Source of the DNA: Parundibacterium terreum
GTDB taxonomy: Bacteria; Pseudomonadota; Gammaproteobacteria; Burkholderiales; Burkholderiaceae_D
Length of the DNA: 64,000 nucleotides
Direction: 5' to 3'
NCBI RefSeq assembly: GCF_014636315.1
Contig: NZ_BMED01000001.1
Span: 749,941-813,940, forward strand
Positions 7,292 through 16,144 of the stretch are shown here, piece after piece; positions within the stretch are counted from its first letter, which is position 1; each line of letters begins with the position of its first letter. Under the pieces are notes generated by a model. The model worked only from the letters and a program-made list of their open reading frames with translations, was not told where the DNA came from and searched no databases. The position numbers and the translations under genes are program-made.

Positions 7292-8154
7292 CACTCTCCG
7301 CCTTCAGCACCCAGTTTCTGATCGCAGCAATGATCGGCTCCGGCCTGTGCGCCAATGCGCAGGCTCAACTTGGCATAAAGAATAAAACCATGGATAACGA
7401 ACAACCTCTTCCGGCAGCACCGAACATCGTCAAGGACTACCCAGTCATCGAGTTTCGCCGGTACACGATCAAAAGCGGCGGGCGCGAACAGTTCGCCCGC
7501 TATTTTGAAAGCTATTTCCCGGAAGCCTTCCAGCAACTAGGCATGATGGCTTTCGGCCAGTTTTTCGAGCGCGGGCATGCCAGAGGTTTCACCTGGCTGC
7601 GCGGCTTCCAGTCCATGGAAGCACGCGCCATCGCCAGCTCTGCTTTTTACTACGGACAAGTGTGGAAAGAGCACAGGGTCACACTCAACAACCTGATCGA
7701 CGACAGCGATAACGTCTACCTGATGCGTCCGCTGGCTGCGGGACGCGGCGTGGCGGTGATGCCAGCAGTTGACCCGGTTCATGAGCCGAAAGGTGCGCAT
7801 GGCATCCTGGTGGCGCAACTGTTTTCTGTAAAAACCAATCAGCTTGACCGGTTTGCAGAGCAGGCAGAAACCGTCTTTTCCCGTTACCGCGCTGCCGGTA
7901 TCAGGGAGGCCGGGGTGCTGGTTACTCTGGACGCGGCCAATAATTTTCCGCAATTGCCGGTCAGGACAGATGGCCCCTATCTACTTTGGCTAGGTTTGGC
8001 CAGGGACCAGGAAATGCTGGATAACATCTGGACGCCGCTGGCGCAGCAATCACTGCAGCGGCTGGCCGATACCGGCCTGCTGATGCAAATGCCGGAGCAA
8101 ATCGTGATGGACCCGGCACAGCGTTCGCGCCTGCGCTGGCCGAACAGGGAGTGA
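7288..8154 (+). CDS. NIPSNAP-family protein, two-domain
   Basis: A 288-residue protein with two tandem dimeric alpha-beta barrel (NIPSNAP-like) units: the first begins IEFRRYTIKSGGREQFARYFES (split here by motif), the second follows AHGILVAQLFSVKTN. NIPSNAP proteins are small ferredoxin-like folds related to antibiotic-biosynthesis monooxygenases; bacterial roles are largely unknown. The ATG at 7288 is translationally coupled to the gene before it and gives a signal-like stretch ending ANAQA, so export is possible; an internal ATG at 7390 would give a cytosolic form starting MDNEQ. The choice between them is open. Confidence 0.75.
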   Translation: MTLSAFSTQFLIAAMIGSGLCANAQAQLGIKNKTMDNEQPLPAAPNIVKDYPVIEFRRYTIKSGGREQFARYFESYFPEAFQQLGMMAFGQFFERGHARGFTWLRGFQSMEARAIASSAFYYGQVWKEHRVTLNNLIDDSDNVYLMRPLAAGRGVAVMPAVDPVHEPKGAHGILVAQLFSVKTNQLDRFAEQAETVFSRYRAAGIREAGVLVTLDAANNFPQLPVRTDGPYLLWLGLARDQEMLDNIWTPLAQQSLQRLADTGLLMQMPEQIVMDPAQRSRLRWPNRE

Positions 8155-8158
8155 GAAT

Positions 8159-8539
8159 ATGAGTAGCAAAACCACAACATGCATTGAAATCCGCTCCTAT
8201 CAGTTGAAGCCTGGCCAGCGGGCAGCCTTCCATCGCCACTTCATGCAGGATGCGTGGCCGCTGTTGCTGCAATGGGATGTGGACGTTGTCGCCTTCGGCA
8301 GCTCTCCGCATGATGAAGACTCCTACTACCTGATACGCGCCTACGACAGCCTGGCACACAGGCAAGCCAGCCAGGACGCATTTTACGGCAGCGCGGACTG
8401 GCGCCTAGGCCCGAGGGAGTCCATCGTATCCCGCATAGAGACTTACACATCCATCGTGCTGGACATGGACCCAATTGCGATCGATGCACTGCGGCAGGGG
8501 CATCCTGCGGCTCAGACCAGGGAGGAAAAAGCGGCCTGA
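8159..8539 (+). CDS. NIPSNAP-family protein, single domain
   Basis: A 126-residue cytosolic protein with one NIPSNAP domain: IEIRSYQLKPGQRAAFHRHF at the start, a DVDVVAFGSS strand in the middle and a YYLIRAYDSLAHRQASQDAFY block after it. It lies four bases after the larger NIPSNAP gene with a GGGAGTGAG ribosome site inside the end of that gene, so the three genes 6713-8539 form one transcript. The pair could make a heteromeric alpha-beta barrel. No catalytic residues are evident. Confidence 0.8.
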   Translation: MSSKTTTCIEIRSYQLKPGQRAAFHRHFMQDAWPLLLQWDVDVVAFGSSPHDEDSYYLIRAYDSLAHRQASQDAFYGSADWRLGPRESIVSRIETYTSIVLDMDPIAIDALRQGHPAAQTREEKAA

Positions 8540-8843
8540 TATTGTACAAACATCAGCACTAACATCAGCAACAACGTCAGCGCAGGCAACGGAGCCGCCT
8601 TCAACGAGGTGGTGGCTCCGCCTGCCCAGATGCCCCATCTGCAGCAAAATTCCCATTGGCTTTAAGTCAACAAGCTGGCAAGCCGGGGTCAAACAACATC
8701 ACATTTCCAGTTTCGTCGCACACATGCGTTTATACCCGTGCAAGGGGCTGCGATTAGACTTACCATATGCACTAAAATAGAACCACAGGCACTCCTGATC
8801 TGCTGTATTGAGAGCAGACAAACCAACAAAGAAGGGATTTAAC
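8540..8843. other. 304-bp intergenic region
   Basis: Contains an imperfect GGAGCC...GGCTCC stem at about 8590-8618 without a following T run, perhaps a weak terminator of the NIPSNAP operon. Nothing else recognisable. It holds the ribosome site GAAGGGA used by the following TTG start. Confidence 0.4.
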
Positions 8844-10472
8844 TTGATCCGGATTATCCGCAGCGATAGTTTTTGCACAATACCGGAAAAATACAAGCTG
8901 AACTGGCATAGCGCTTGGCGTGCAGTCCTCGCCGGCATGATGCTCAGCCTCATTGCCGGCTGCACCAGCTTGCCGGTCGTAGACCGGTTTGCCACTGAAG
9001 CGGTGCCCTTATCCGCCAAGACCACACTGGGCAAGATTGCACAAGACTCCATCCCTGCACCTGAATTGTCTGGTTTCAGGCTAATGCCATTGGGATCGTT
9101 CTCACTTGATACGCGCCTGCAACTGGCGCACCGTGCCGAGGCCACACTGGATTTGCAGTATTACCAGTTTCAGGACGACGAGACCGGCCGCCTGCTATTA
9201 CGTGCAGTTGCCGACGCAGCCAAGCGCGGCGTGCGTGTGCGCCTGCTGCTGGACGATTTTTATACCAGCGGCAGCGATACGCTCTTCCTGGGCCTGGCAG
9301 CATACCCAAATGTAGAAGTGCGCCTGTTCAACCCCTTCTGCTGCGCCCGCGATACCGGGCAAATAAGCCGTTTCGCACTGTCTTTCGGTGATTGGTCGCG
9401 CGTCAACCATCGCATGCATAACAAACTGTTTATCGCCGACGGCGCCATGGCCGTGATAGGCGGCCGCAATGTCGCCAACGAATATTTCCAGCGCAGCATG
9501 GCAGAAAATTTTGTCGATGTGGACGCCTTCACGGTCGGCTTTATCGTCCCGCCCCTGCAAGAATTGTTTGACCGTTACTGGAACAGTTTTTCCGCCTATC
9601 CGCTGGAGACCATTGCAAAAACCGGGCTCAGCAAGGAACAGTTGATCGCGCAGTTCGATGACAGGACAGGTCCCAAGACCACCCCGCCCCCGGACAAACT
9701 GGGTCCAAACGACATCCTTGGCTATGGTCCGATTGCCGACGACCTGGATGCAGGAAGACTGGGTCTGATTTGGGGTGAGGCCTATGTGTTTGCCGACTAC
9801 CCTGACAAGCCCTTTGAAAGCAAAGCTGGTGCAATTCCCCTGGAAACCAGCGTAACTTACAACGTGGTAGAAGAAATGAAGAAGGCCAAGAGCGAGGTCG
9901 TGGCTTCTTCCCCTTATTTTGTACCGGGTGCGCGTGGCATGAAGTTATTGCAAGGCCTGCGCGACAAAGGCGTCAAGGTGCAGGTGCTGACCAATTCACT
10001 GGCGGCAACGGATGAACCCATCGTCCATGCAGGCTATAGCCGCTATCGGGAGGATATGCTGCGCATAGGCGTAGACCTGTATGAGCTGAGCCGTTCGCGC
10101 CTGAAGATGAATAACCGGCCTTTCCATTTCGGCTCCTCGCTGGGACGCCTGCACGCCAAGGTGGTGGTGATCGACAAGCATCTGTCTTTCATCGGCTCCA
10201 TGAATCTTGATCCGCGCTCCGCCAGCGTTAATACGGAACTGGGGGCGATCGTTGACAGCCAGGCACTGGCCAAGGAATTGCTCAATATCATCGACATAGA
10301 CAGGCTGCAAAGCGCTTACCGCGTTCGGCTTTCTCCTTCGGGCCACGGACTGGAATGGCTGGGTGCAGACGATGAGCAAGAAATGGTCTTGAAGACGGAG
10401 CCTGATGCAACTTCCTGGATACGCCTGAAACTATGGTTGCTAGGGCCGCTGATACCCGATGAATTACTATGA
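8844..10472 (+). CDS. Phospholipase D family lipoprotein (cardiolipin synthase ClsC-like)
   Basis: A 542-residue protein with two HKD motifs: HNKLFIADGAMAVIGG (His192, Lys194, Asp199) and HAKVVVIDKHLSFIGSMN in the C-terminal third. This layout, about 500 residues and a lipobox, is that of YmdC/ClsC-type phosphatidyl transferases, which make cardiolipin from phosphatidylglycerol and phosphatidylethanolamine. The N-terminus has a basic start and hydrophobic run ending LIAGC (Cys40), a lipoprotein signal. The start is taken as TTG at 8844 because GAAGGGA lies six bases upstream; a TTG at 8808 in the same frame has no ribosome site, and the later ATG pair would leave too short a signal. Confidence 0.85.
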   Translation: MIRIIRSDSFCTIPEKYKLNWHSAWRAVLAGMMLSLIAGCTSLPVVDRFATEAVPLSAKTTLGKIAQDSIPAPELSGFRLMPLGSFSLDTRLQLAHRAEATLDLQYYQFQDDETGRLLLRAVADAAKRGVRVRLLLDDFYTSGSDTLFLGLAAYPNVEVRLFNPFCCARDTGQISRFALSFGDWSRVNHRMHNKLFIADGAMAVIGGRNVANEYFQRSMAENFVDVDAFTVGFIVPPLQELFDRYWNSFSAYPLETIAKTGLSKEQLIAQFDDRTGPKTTPPPDKLGPNDILGYGPIADDLDAGRLGLIWGEAYVFADYPDKPFESKAGAIPLETSVTYNVVEEMKKAKSEVVASSPYFVPGARGMKLLQGLRDKGVKVQVLTNSLAATDEPIVHAGYSRYREDMLRIGVDLYELSRSRLKMNNRPFHFGSSLGRLHAKVVVIDKHLSFIGSMNLDPRSASVNTELGAIVDSQALAKELLNIIDIDRLQSAYRVRLSPSGHGLEWLGADDEQEMVLKTEPDATSWIRLKLWLLGPLIPDELL

Positions 10473-10616
10473 TACATATCGCTGCGCGCAGATATTGCAC
10501 CTTGTGCTATAAACTAATAGTTGAAGTTTAAGAGCTTAGGTTTAAGAGTTAAGCAATACGGCATGGCTTTAAAGCCTCAATGCCATTAACCCGCCAAAAC
10601 GATGCAAGGAAGTGCC

Positions 10617-11156
10617 ATGAAACTTGTTCACTTACTCATTCCAGCCAGTCTGGCCTTGTTCAGCACCGGCAGTTTTGCCGCCCTGGACATAGGCGAAGAT
10701 GCGCCTAAATTTACTGCCAACGTATCGATTAACGGCCAGGCACAGAGCTTTTCTCTCAGCGACGAACTGCGCAAGGGGCCTGTGGTCGTGTATTTTTTCC
10801 CCTCTTCGTTCACCACCGGCTGCAGCATAGAAGCGCATAATTTTGCTGAAGCGATAGACCAGTTCAAGGCCGCCGGCGCCACCGTGGTCGGCATATCGCG
10901 CGACGATATGGATACGCAAAAGAAATTCTCTGTATCCGCCTGCAACGGCAAATTTGCTGTGGCCGCCGATACGGACCTGGCAATAGCCAAATCCTATGAC
11001 GCCATCCTCGCCACCCGGCCCGACTATGCCAATCGCATTTCCTATGTGGTTGCGCCCAACGGCAAGATCATCTATCGCTATAGCAGCCTGAATCCGGACA
11101 AGCACATCATCAACACCTTGAACGCAGTGAAGGAATTGCACGCACAAGCGCGTTGA
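10617..11156 (+). CDS. Periplasmic peroxiredoxin (AhpC/TSA, BCP-like)
   Basis: A 179-residue protein with a signal peptide (residues 1-21, ending SFA) and a peroxiredoxin domain. The peroxidatic cysteine is Cys69 in FTTGCSIEAHNF; a second cysteine, Cys109 in SVSACNGKF, is placed to act as resolving residue. It should reduce peroxides in the periplasm using a thioredoxin-like donor that is not in this window. The start is put at 10617 rather than 10602 because AAGGAAG lies at the right distance upstream. It stands alone on the plus strand. Confidence 0.85.
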   Translation: MKLVHLLIPASLALFSTGSFAALDIGEDAPKFTANVSINGQAQSFSLSDELRKGPVVVYFFPSSFTTGCSIEAHNFAEAIDQFKAAGATVVGISRDDMDTQKKFSVSACNGKFAVAADTDLAIAKSYDAILATRPDYANRISYVVAPNGKIIYRYSSLNPDKHIINTLNAVKELHAQAR

Positions 11157-11185
11157 TTTTTGAGTTACCAGAAGGGCTTGAAAAA

Positions 11186-11665
11186 TCAGGCCTTGTCCGT
11201 ATCGGCAATAACATCCTGCTGGACCTGTTTCAGATGAAGCAAATGGGTTTCCAGCTGTGCAATGAGTTCACGATGGCGCTCTTCGGCATCCTGCAAAATC
11301 TGTTGCTGATGCCGCAGCAAGTCATCGCTGGACTGCACCGTTTCCCGGTGTAGTTCGGCCATCATCAGGTAGCGGTGTGCATCCGACAGCACAATGCCCA
11401 GCCAGGTCGAAGCGGACATCAATTGCTCCCGCCGCCCGCCGTTCACCGCCAGCTTGCCGACGATATTGATCTCCAGATACAAGGGCAAGGCCATCGTGTC
11501 ATGCCTGGTCTTGGCGCCCTTCCCCAGCAATAACTGGCCCGAGGTATCCAGAATACCCCAGCGCGAACCCAGCATCGCCGTCAAGGCCGACTGCACTTTG
11601 ATCAAGGGCACCGCAGCGAGTAAATCGCTGAGGCTGATATTGCGATCAAACTGCTGGACATCCAT
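11186..11665 (-). CDS. Small coiled-coil protein with a GAF/PAS-like N-terminal region
   Basis: A 159-residue cytosolic protein. Residues 1-95 look like a compact sensor fold (RWGILDTSGQLLLG, then ALPLYLEINIVGKLAVNG), and residues 100-155 form a long amphipathic helix rich in E, Q, H and L (coiled coil). I do not recognise a named family. The start at 11665 has GGAGG six bases upstream; the open frame continues 89 codons further but that extension has no ribosome site and atypical composition. It is divergent from the Cache-CheW gene, and the two may act together. Confidence 0.65.
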   Translation of the reverse strand: MDVQQFDRNISLSDLLAAVPLIKVQSALTAMLGSRWGILDTSGQLLLGKGAKTRHDTMALPLYLEINIVGKLAVNGGRREQLMSASTWLGIVLSDAHRYLMMAELHRETVQSSDDLLRHQQQILQDAEERHRELIAQLETHLLHLKQVQQDVIADTDKA

Positions 11666-11972
11666 CCCCGTCCTCCGCCTATTTTTCCGGTTCAGCGCTG
11701 CCTTTCCATGCCGGACTGCAATGAAGCTGAATTCATCATACTCCATTTGCCTGTCTTGTCCAGAAGCAGCAAACAGCGATCCCTTCGGCAAATTGAAGAA
11801 ATTCCTTTTCCAGCTCTTTTGAGAACACAAAATTCGGCATTTCACACGCCACTCAGAATTAATACTGCATGGCAAGCTTATTGCATTTGAGTTATCGCTA
11901 ACAGCGCGGCGTTTCATATTGCCGCTTGTCATTAAAAAATTGGAAATTTTGCAGGTAGAGGATAGAGGGACG
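11666..11972. other. 307-bp divergent intergenic region
   Basis: Holds the ribosome sites of the two flanking genes (GGAGG for the minus-strand gene, GAGGATAGAGGG for the plus-strand gene). No clear operator, promoter or RNA gene was seen. Confidence 0.4.
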
Positions 11973-14558
11973 ATGCAAGCAAGAAAACAGGTGGAAGAAT
12001 TTCTGCCTTATATGCCTGGAGTAGCAAAATGCGAACGCTTGCTGAGGGAATTGAATTTCTCGTGGCGGCTGATCGAATCGACGGCCAAGATGGTATGCCC
12101 GGTAGAGGCCAAGGCCATCCTGCCGACGATGAAAACAACACGGGAAGGCTTTAACAGCCTGGAACAACAACTAATCACCAATCTGGCGCAAGAGAACATC
12201 ACCAAATCGGTGCAGGAGCTGCACTTCAAAGCGCAGGTCATTATCGACATTGTGGTGCGCAACCTGTTCGAACGCACCGCCGACGTCGGTTTCCTGGCAA
12301 TGGATGACGCCATACGCGCCTTCATCCTGGATGAAGAGTGCGATGCCGATACGCTGGTGCCGCGCCTGCAAGCCTACCGCGACAAATATACGGTCTATGA
12401 TGAAATCCTGATCCTGGATACCCAGGGCGAGGTCCTCGCGCATCTGGACGATACGAGCGAGGTGGAGTACTCCACCGATCCGCTGATCGCCGCCACATTG
12501 GCGTCGGATACCTATGTGGAGAGCTTTCATCATTCCGACCTGCGTCCCGGACAAAAGCGCAGCCTGATCTACTCCCGTAAAATCACCCACCCGCAAGACG
12601 GCAGCGCTATCGGCGTGCTATGCCTGTGCTTCCCGCATGAAGTGGAAATGGCGGGCGTATTTGGCGGCCTGAGCAAGACTGCAGACCGCTCGGTAATGCT
12701 GATGCTGGACAGCGCAGGCCATGTCATTTCCAGCAGCGACGAGCAGCACATACCCTCCGGCCAGAAAATGCAACTGGCACTGAACGGCGATTACGAGATC
12801 GTTACCTATGCCGGGCGCGACTATCTTGCCAAGACCTGCGCCGCCCAAAATTACCAGGGCTATGGCGGCCCGGGCTGGCTGGGGCACGTAATGATTCCCT
12901 GCGAAGCCGCCTTCCGCCAGCGGGAACAAGACGCACTGTCTGCCTACGATACGCCCACCCTGGCGGGCATCATGTCCCATGCCAAGACTTTTTGCCCGCC
13001 GCTGCATGAAGTGTCGGTCAGCGCAGAAGCCATCAACCTGGCCCTGCGCCGCGTCGTGTGGAACGGCAAGAACATGTCTGCCGGCCAGGACAACGATTTG
13101 CTGAGGCTGAAATCCATACTGCAGGAAATCAGCCAGACCGGCGACGAAACCAGCCGCGTCTTCAAGGATTCCATCCACGACCTGTACGGCACCGTGATCT
13201 CTTCCGGCCTGCAGGATGCACAATTCATCTCCAGGCTGATGATAGACATCATGGACCGCAATCTATATGAGCGTGCCAATGACTGCCGCTGGTGGGCATT
13301 GACCCCGGACATACGGCGGCTGATGGCCTCGGGCTCATTGGCGGGCTCGCTAAGCCGCGACGATGCGCAAGCCATCACGCGGATACTGGAAGCCATCAAC
13401 GCGCTCTACACGGCCTATACCAGGCTGGTGGTCTTCGACGCCAATGGCAAGATCGTGGCGGCATCCGACCTGCACAAGGATGGACTGGAAACAGTGGGCC
13501 AGATGATGGACGCAACGCTGGTACGCAAGACGCTGAACCTGCCCGGCAGCCAAGCCTATTGCGTATCGGAGTTTGAACCCAGTTGGCTGTATGCGGAACG
13601 GCCTACCTATATCTACTGCGCGGCAATCTACCATCCGGAAGAAAACCGCGCCGTGGGCGGTATAGGCATCGTGTTCGACTCTGAACCCGAATTCCGCAAT
13701 ATCCTGCTGTCTTCACTGCCTGCGCGCCCCGGCGCCTTTGCGGCGTTTGCCGACCGCAGCGGCCGCGTCATCTCCAGCACGCATGCTGAATATCCGCCCG
13801 GCAGTATCCTGAATCCGTCCAGCGCCGTCCTGCAAGAAAAGAACGGCGTCAGTGCCGCGCAAATACTGGTACACGACCAGCAATACACGATGCTGGGCCA
13901 TACAGCTTCGTTCGGCTACCGCGAGTACAAAAATTCTGGCGACTACCAGAATGACATCCTGGGCATGGTCTTCGTGCCTATAGGCGAGCAGACTACGGCA
14001 AGCATGCAGGATGAAAGCTGGAACTACCAGGATGAACGGCGTGAACCGAGCGTGGACGCGCAGGAATACGCCACCTTCCTGGTTGACGGCGATGTGTTTG
14101 CGCTGCCCGCAGCATATGTGCTGGAGGCGCTGGACATACAGCGCATGCATTCTGCATCCACCTTGAAACCGCTGATTGCCGGCGTGCTGGACTATCGGGA
14201 CAATAATGGAGAATCGTCGATTTTCGTGCCGGTAGTCGATATGCGCAACCTGCTGCACCCGGCATCCAGGGAAGATGGCGTTTTAAGCGAAATCATCGTC
14301 GTCCGGCAAGGCAAGCATACGCTGGGCCTGCAAGTCGGCAGCCTGCATGATGTGCTGGAATTCGGTAGCGAGCAGATAGACCCGCCGCTGGATATGTTCC
14401 GCAATCAGACTCGTTTTGTCTGCAACCTGATCAAGACCGGCAACCACAACCGGATGATACAAGTCATCGACTTCGACAGCGTGATGCGGCATGTGTATGA
14501 AAAGAAATCCGCCGCAGAACAGGAGGCAATAAGCGCGGAAGCCAGCCTTGACGAATAG
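11973..14558 (+). CDS. Soluble tandem-Cache sensor with C-terminal CheW domain
   Basis: An 861-residue protein with no signal peptide or membrane segment. It contains two copies of a Cache/PDC-like module: each starts with an IDIVVRNLFER or IDIMDRNLYER helix and a DxxIRxxx segment, followed by an YDEILILDTQGEVLAH or YTRLVVFDANGKIVAA strand. Residues about 698-845 form a CheW domain (EYATFLVDGDVFALPAAYVLEAL, FVPVVDMRNLL, FVCNLIK). CheW links receptors to CheA; Cache domains usually sit in the periplasm, so a cytosolic double Cache is unusual. ATG at 11973 has GAGG upstream; the open frame extends to a TTG at 11919 without a site. Inferred role: ligand-controlled CheA coupling. Confidence 0.8.
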   Translation: MQARKQVEEFLPYMPGVAKCERLLRELNFSWRLIESTAKMVCPVEAKAILPTMKTTREGFNSLEQQLITNLAQENITKSVQELHFKAQVIIDIVVRNLFERTADVGFLAMDDAIRAFILDEECDADTLVPRLQAYRDKYTVYDEILILDTQGEVLAHLDDTSEVEYSTDPLIAATLASDTYVESFHHSDLRPGQKRSLIYSRKITHPQDGSAIGVLCLCFPHEVEMAGVFGGLSKTADRSVMLMLDSAGHVISSSDEQHIPSGQKMQLALNGDYEIVTYAGRDYLAKTCAAQNYQGYGGPGWLGHVMIPCEAAFRQREQDALSAYDTPTLAGIMSHAKTFCPPLHEVSVSAEAINLALRRVVWNGKNMSAGQDNDLLRLKSILQEISQTGDETSRVFKDSIHDLYGTVISSGLQDAQFISRLMIDIMDRNLYERANDCRWWALTPDIRRLMASGSLAGSLSRDDAQAITRILEAINALYTAYTRLVVFDANGKIVAASDLHKDGLETVGQMMDATLVRKTLNLPGSQAYCVSEFEPSWLYAERPTYIYCAAIYHPEENRAVGGIGIVFDSEPEFRNILLSSLPARPGAFAAFADRSGRVISSTHAEYPPGSILNPSSAVLQEKNGVSAAQILVHDQQYTMLGHTASFGYREYKNSGDYQNDILGMVFVPIGEQTTASMQDESWNYQDERREPSVDAQEYATFLVDGDVFALPAAYVLEALDIQRMHSASTLKPLIAGVLDYRDNNGESSIFVPVVDMRNLLHPASREDGVLSEIIVVRQGKHTLGLQVGSLHDVLEFGSEQIDPPLDMFRNQTRFVCNLIKTGNHNRMIQVIDFDSVMRHVYEKKSAAEQEAISAEASLDE

Positions 14559-14562
14559 GTGA

Positions 14563-14600
14563 AAAAAGAAAAGCGGGGAAGCATCTCACGCTGCTTCCCC
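14563..14600 (-). terminator. Rho-independent terminator for the Do protease gene
   Basis: Minus-strand hairpin GGGGAAGCA ... TGCTTCCCC (9-bp perfect stem, plus-strand 14575-14600) followed by GCTTTTCTTTTTTC. It lies just after the Cache-CheW stop, so it may act in both directions. Confidence 0.8.
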
Positions 14601-14632
14601 ACCGGGCTGTGCAACAACTACCGCTTCAGGTA

Positions 14633-16144
14633 TCAGCCAAGATCTACGGGGATAAAGATCTTGGCATCTTCCCTCTGCACCAGCAAGGCAATCGTCTTGC
14701 CTGCCTTCTGCACCATGCCCTGGAACTGCTTGCCGTCGTTCACGGCAACGCCGTTGACTGACAGGATCACATCACCAGGCTGTATGCCAGCCTTGGCCGC
14801 CGCGCCGCTCACATCTTCCACAACCAGGCCTTTGCTCAAGCCGGACTGCCGTTGTTCATCACGCTCCAGCGGCCTTACTGCCACACCCAGGCGCCCTTTG
14901 GCGGCCTTCGCGTCATCGTTTTGTGCGAGCTTGGCGTTCTTGAGCTCGCCTATCGTGACAGACAGCTTGATAGTCTCACCCTTGCGTATCACATCCAGCT
15001 TATTGGAGGTGCCGGGCATCACATCGGCTACCATGCCGGACAAGTCAGACGCATGCTCTACCGTCTTGCCATTGAAGCCGATAATCACGTCGCCCGGTTG
15101 CAAACCGGCTTTCTCGGCCGGGCTATCCTTCTCGGTAGCACTGATCAGCGCGCCTTCTGTCTTTTTCAGGCTGAAGGAATCTGCCAGCGCCTGATCCAGC
15201 TCTTGCGTATAGACACCGAGGTAACCACGCGTCACCTTGCCGTATTTGACCAGCTGCGCCTGCACCTTGTTGGCGGTATCGATAGGTATCGCAAACGACA
15301 GGCCCTGGTAGCCGCCGGTCTGGCTATAAATCTGCGAATTGATCGCAATCACTTCGCCCTTCAGGTTAAACAGAGGGCCACCGGAATTACCCGGGTTCAC
15401 CGCGACGTCGGTCTGCATGAAGCCAACGCTGGGGTCACCCGGCAAAGTGCGTGATTTGGCACTGACAATACCCGCCGTCGCCGTGTTTTCAAAACCGAAC
15501 GGTGAACCAATCGCCAGCACAGGCTCGCCCACCTTGGTCAAGGCAGGATCACCCAGCACCACGGTAGGCAAATCCTTCGCATCGATCTTGATCACCGCGA
15601 CGTCGGCACGCTTGTCCGCACCCAGTACCTTGGCCTTGAATTCGCGCCTGTCAGTCAGCTTGACGGTCACTTCCTGCGCACCATCCACGACGTGTGCATT
15701 GGTCAATATCAAACCATCATGGCTGACGATGAAGCCAGAACCGAGACCACGCATGACTCCGCCATTACCACCACCCTGCCCATGCGGCATGTTAGGCATC
15801 AATGGGCCAAAGCGGCGGAAGAATTCGGACAGAGGATCTTGCTGGCTGCCATTATCATCATCGTCATCATCGCCCTGCGCATTACTGCGCATGCTGACCT
15901 TGTGGGTCTTGCCGACGACACTGATGTTCACCACCGCAGCGCCGTAACGATCAACAATCCCGGAAAAATCGGTCGCCGTCGCAATCCCGGCCGACACGCT
16001 ATGCGTTACCGGCAGACCGCTCTGCGCAACATTAGCGGCCTGGACCTTGCCCAGAGTGCTACCCTCCAGATAGAGGCCGCCGCCGACCACTGCTGCCAGT
16101 ATCGCAGCAGAAAGAATGCTTTTCGCAAAAACATTATTTTTCAT
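14633..16144 (-). CDS. Do-family periplasmic serine protease (DegP/MucD type)
   Basis: A 503-residue protein with a single N-terminal transmembrane or signal segment (residues about 8-35), a trypsin-like domain and two PDZ domains. The triad is His151 (TNAHVV), Asp181 (ADVAVIKI) and Ser254 (GNSGGPLF). PDZ1 starts near residue 310 (GYLGVYTQEL), PDZ2 near 410 (GRLGVAVRPL). A GDDDDDDNG acidic patch lies before the catalytic domain. It degrades or refolds damaged envelope proteins. AAGGAG precedes the ATG. The gene lies next to a two-component operon on the same strand, a common arrangement in envelope-stress control, though a large repeat separates them. Confidence 0.93.
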   Translation of the reverse strand: MKNNVFAKSILSAAILAAVVGGGLYLEGSTLGKVQAANVAQSGLPVTHSVSAGIATATDFSGIVDRYGAAVVNISVVGKTHKVSMRSNAQGDDDDDDNGSQQDPLSEFFRRFGPLMPNMPHGQGGGNGGVMRGLGSGFIVSHDGLILTNAHVVDGAQEVTVKLTDRREFKAKVLGADKRADVAVIKIDAKDLPTVVLGDPALTKVGEPVLAIGSPFGFENTATAGIVSAKSRTLPGDPSVGFMQTDVAVNPGNSGGPLFNLKGEVIAINSQIYSQTGGYQGLSFAIPIDTANKVQAQLVKYGKVTRGYLGVYTQELDQALADSFSLKKTEGALISATEKDSPAEKAGLQPGDVIIGFNGKTVEHASDLSGMVADVMPGTSNKLDVIRKGETIKLSVTIGELKNAKLAQNDDAKAAKGRLGVAVRPLERDEQRQSGLSKGLVVEDVSGAAAKAGIQPGDVILSVNGVAVNDGKQFQGMVQKAGKTIALLVQREDAKIFIPVDLG

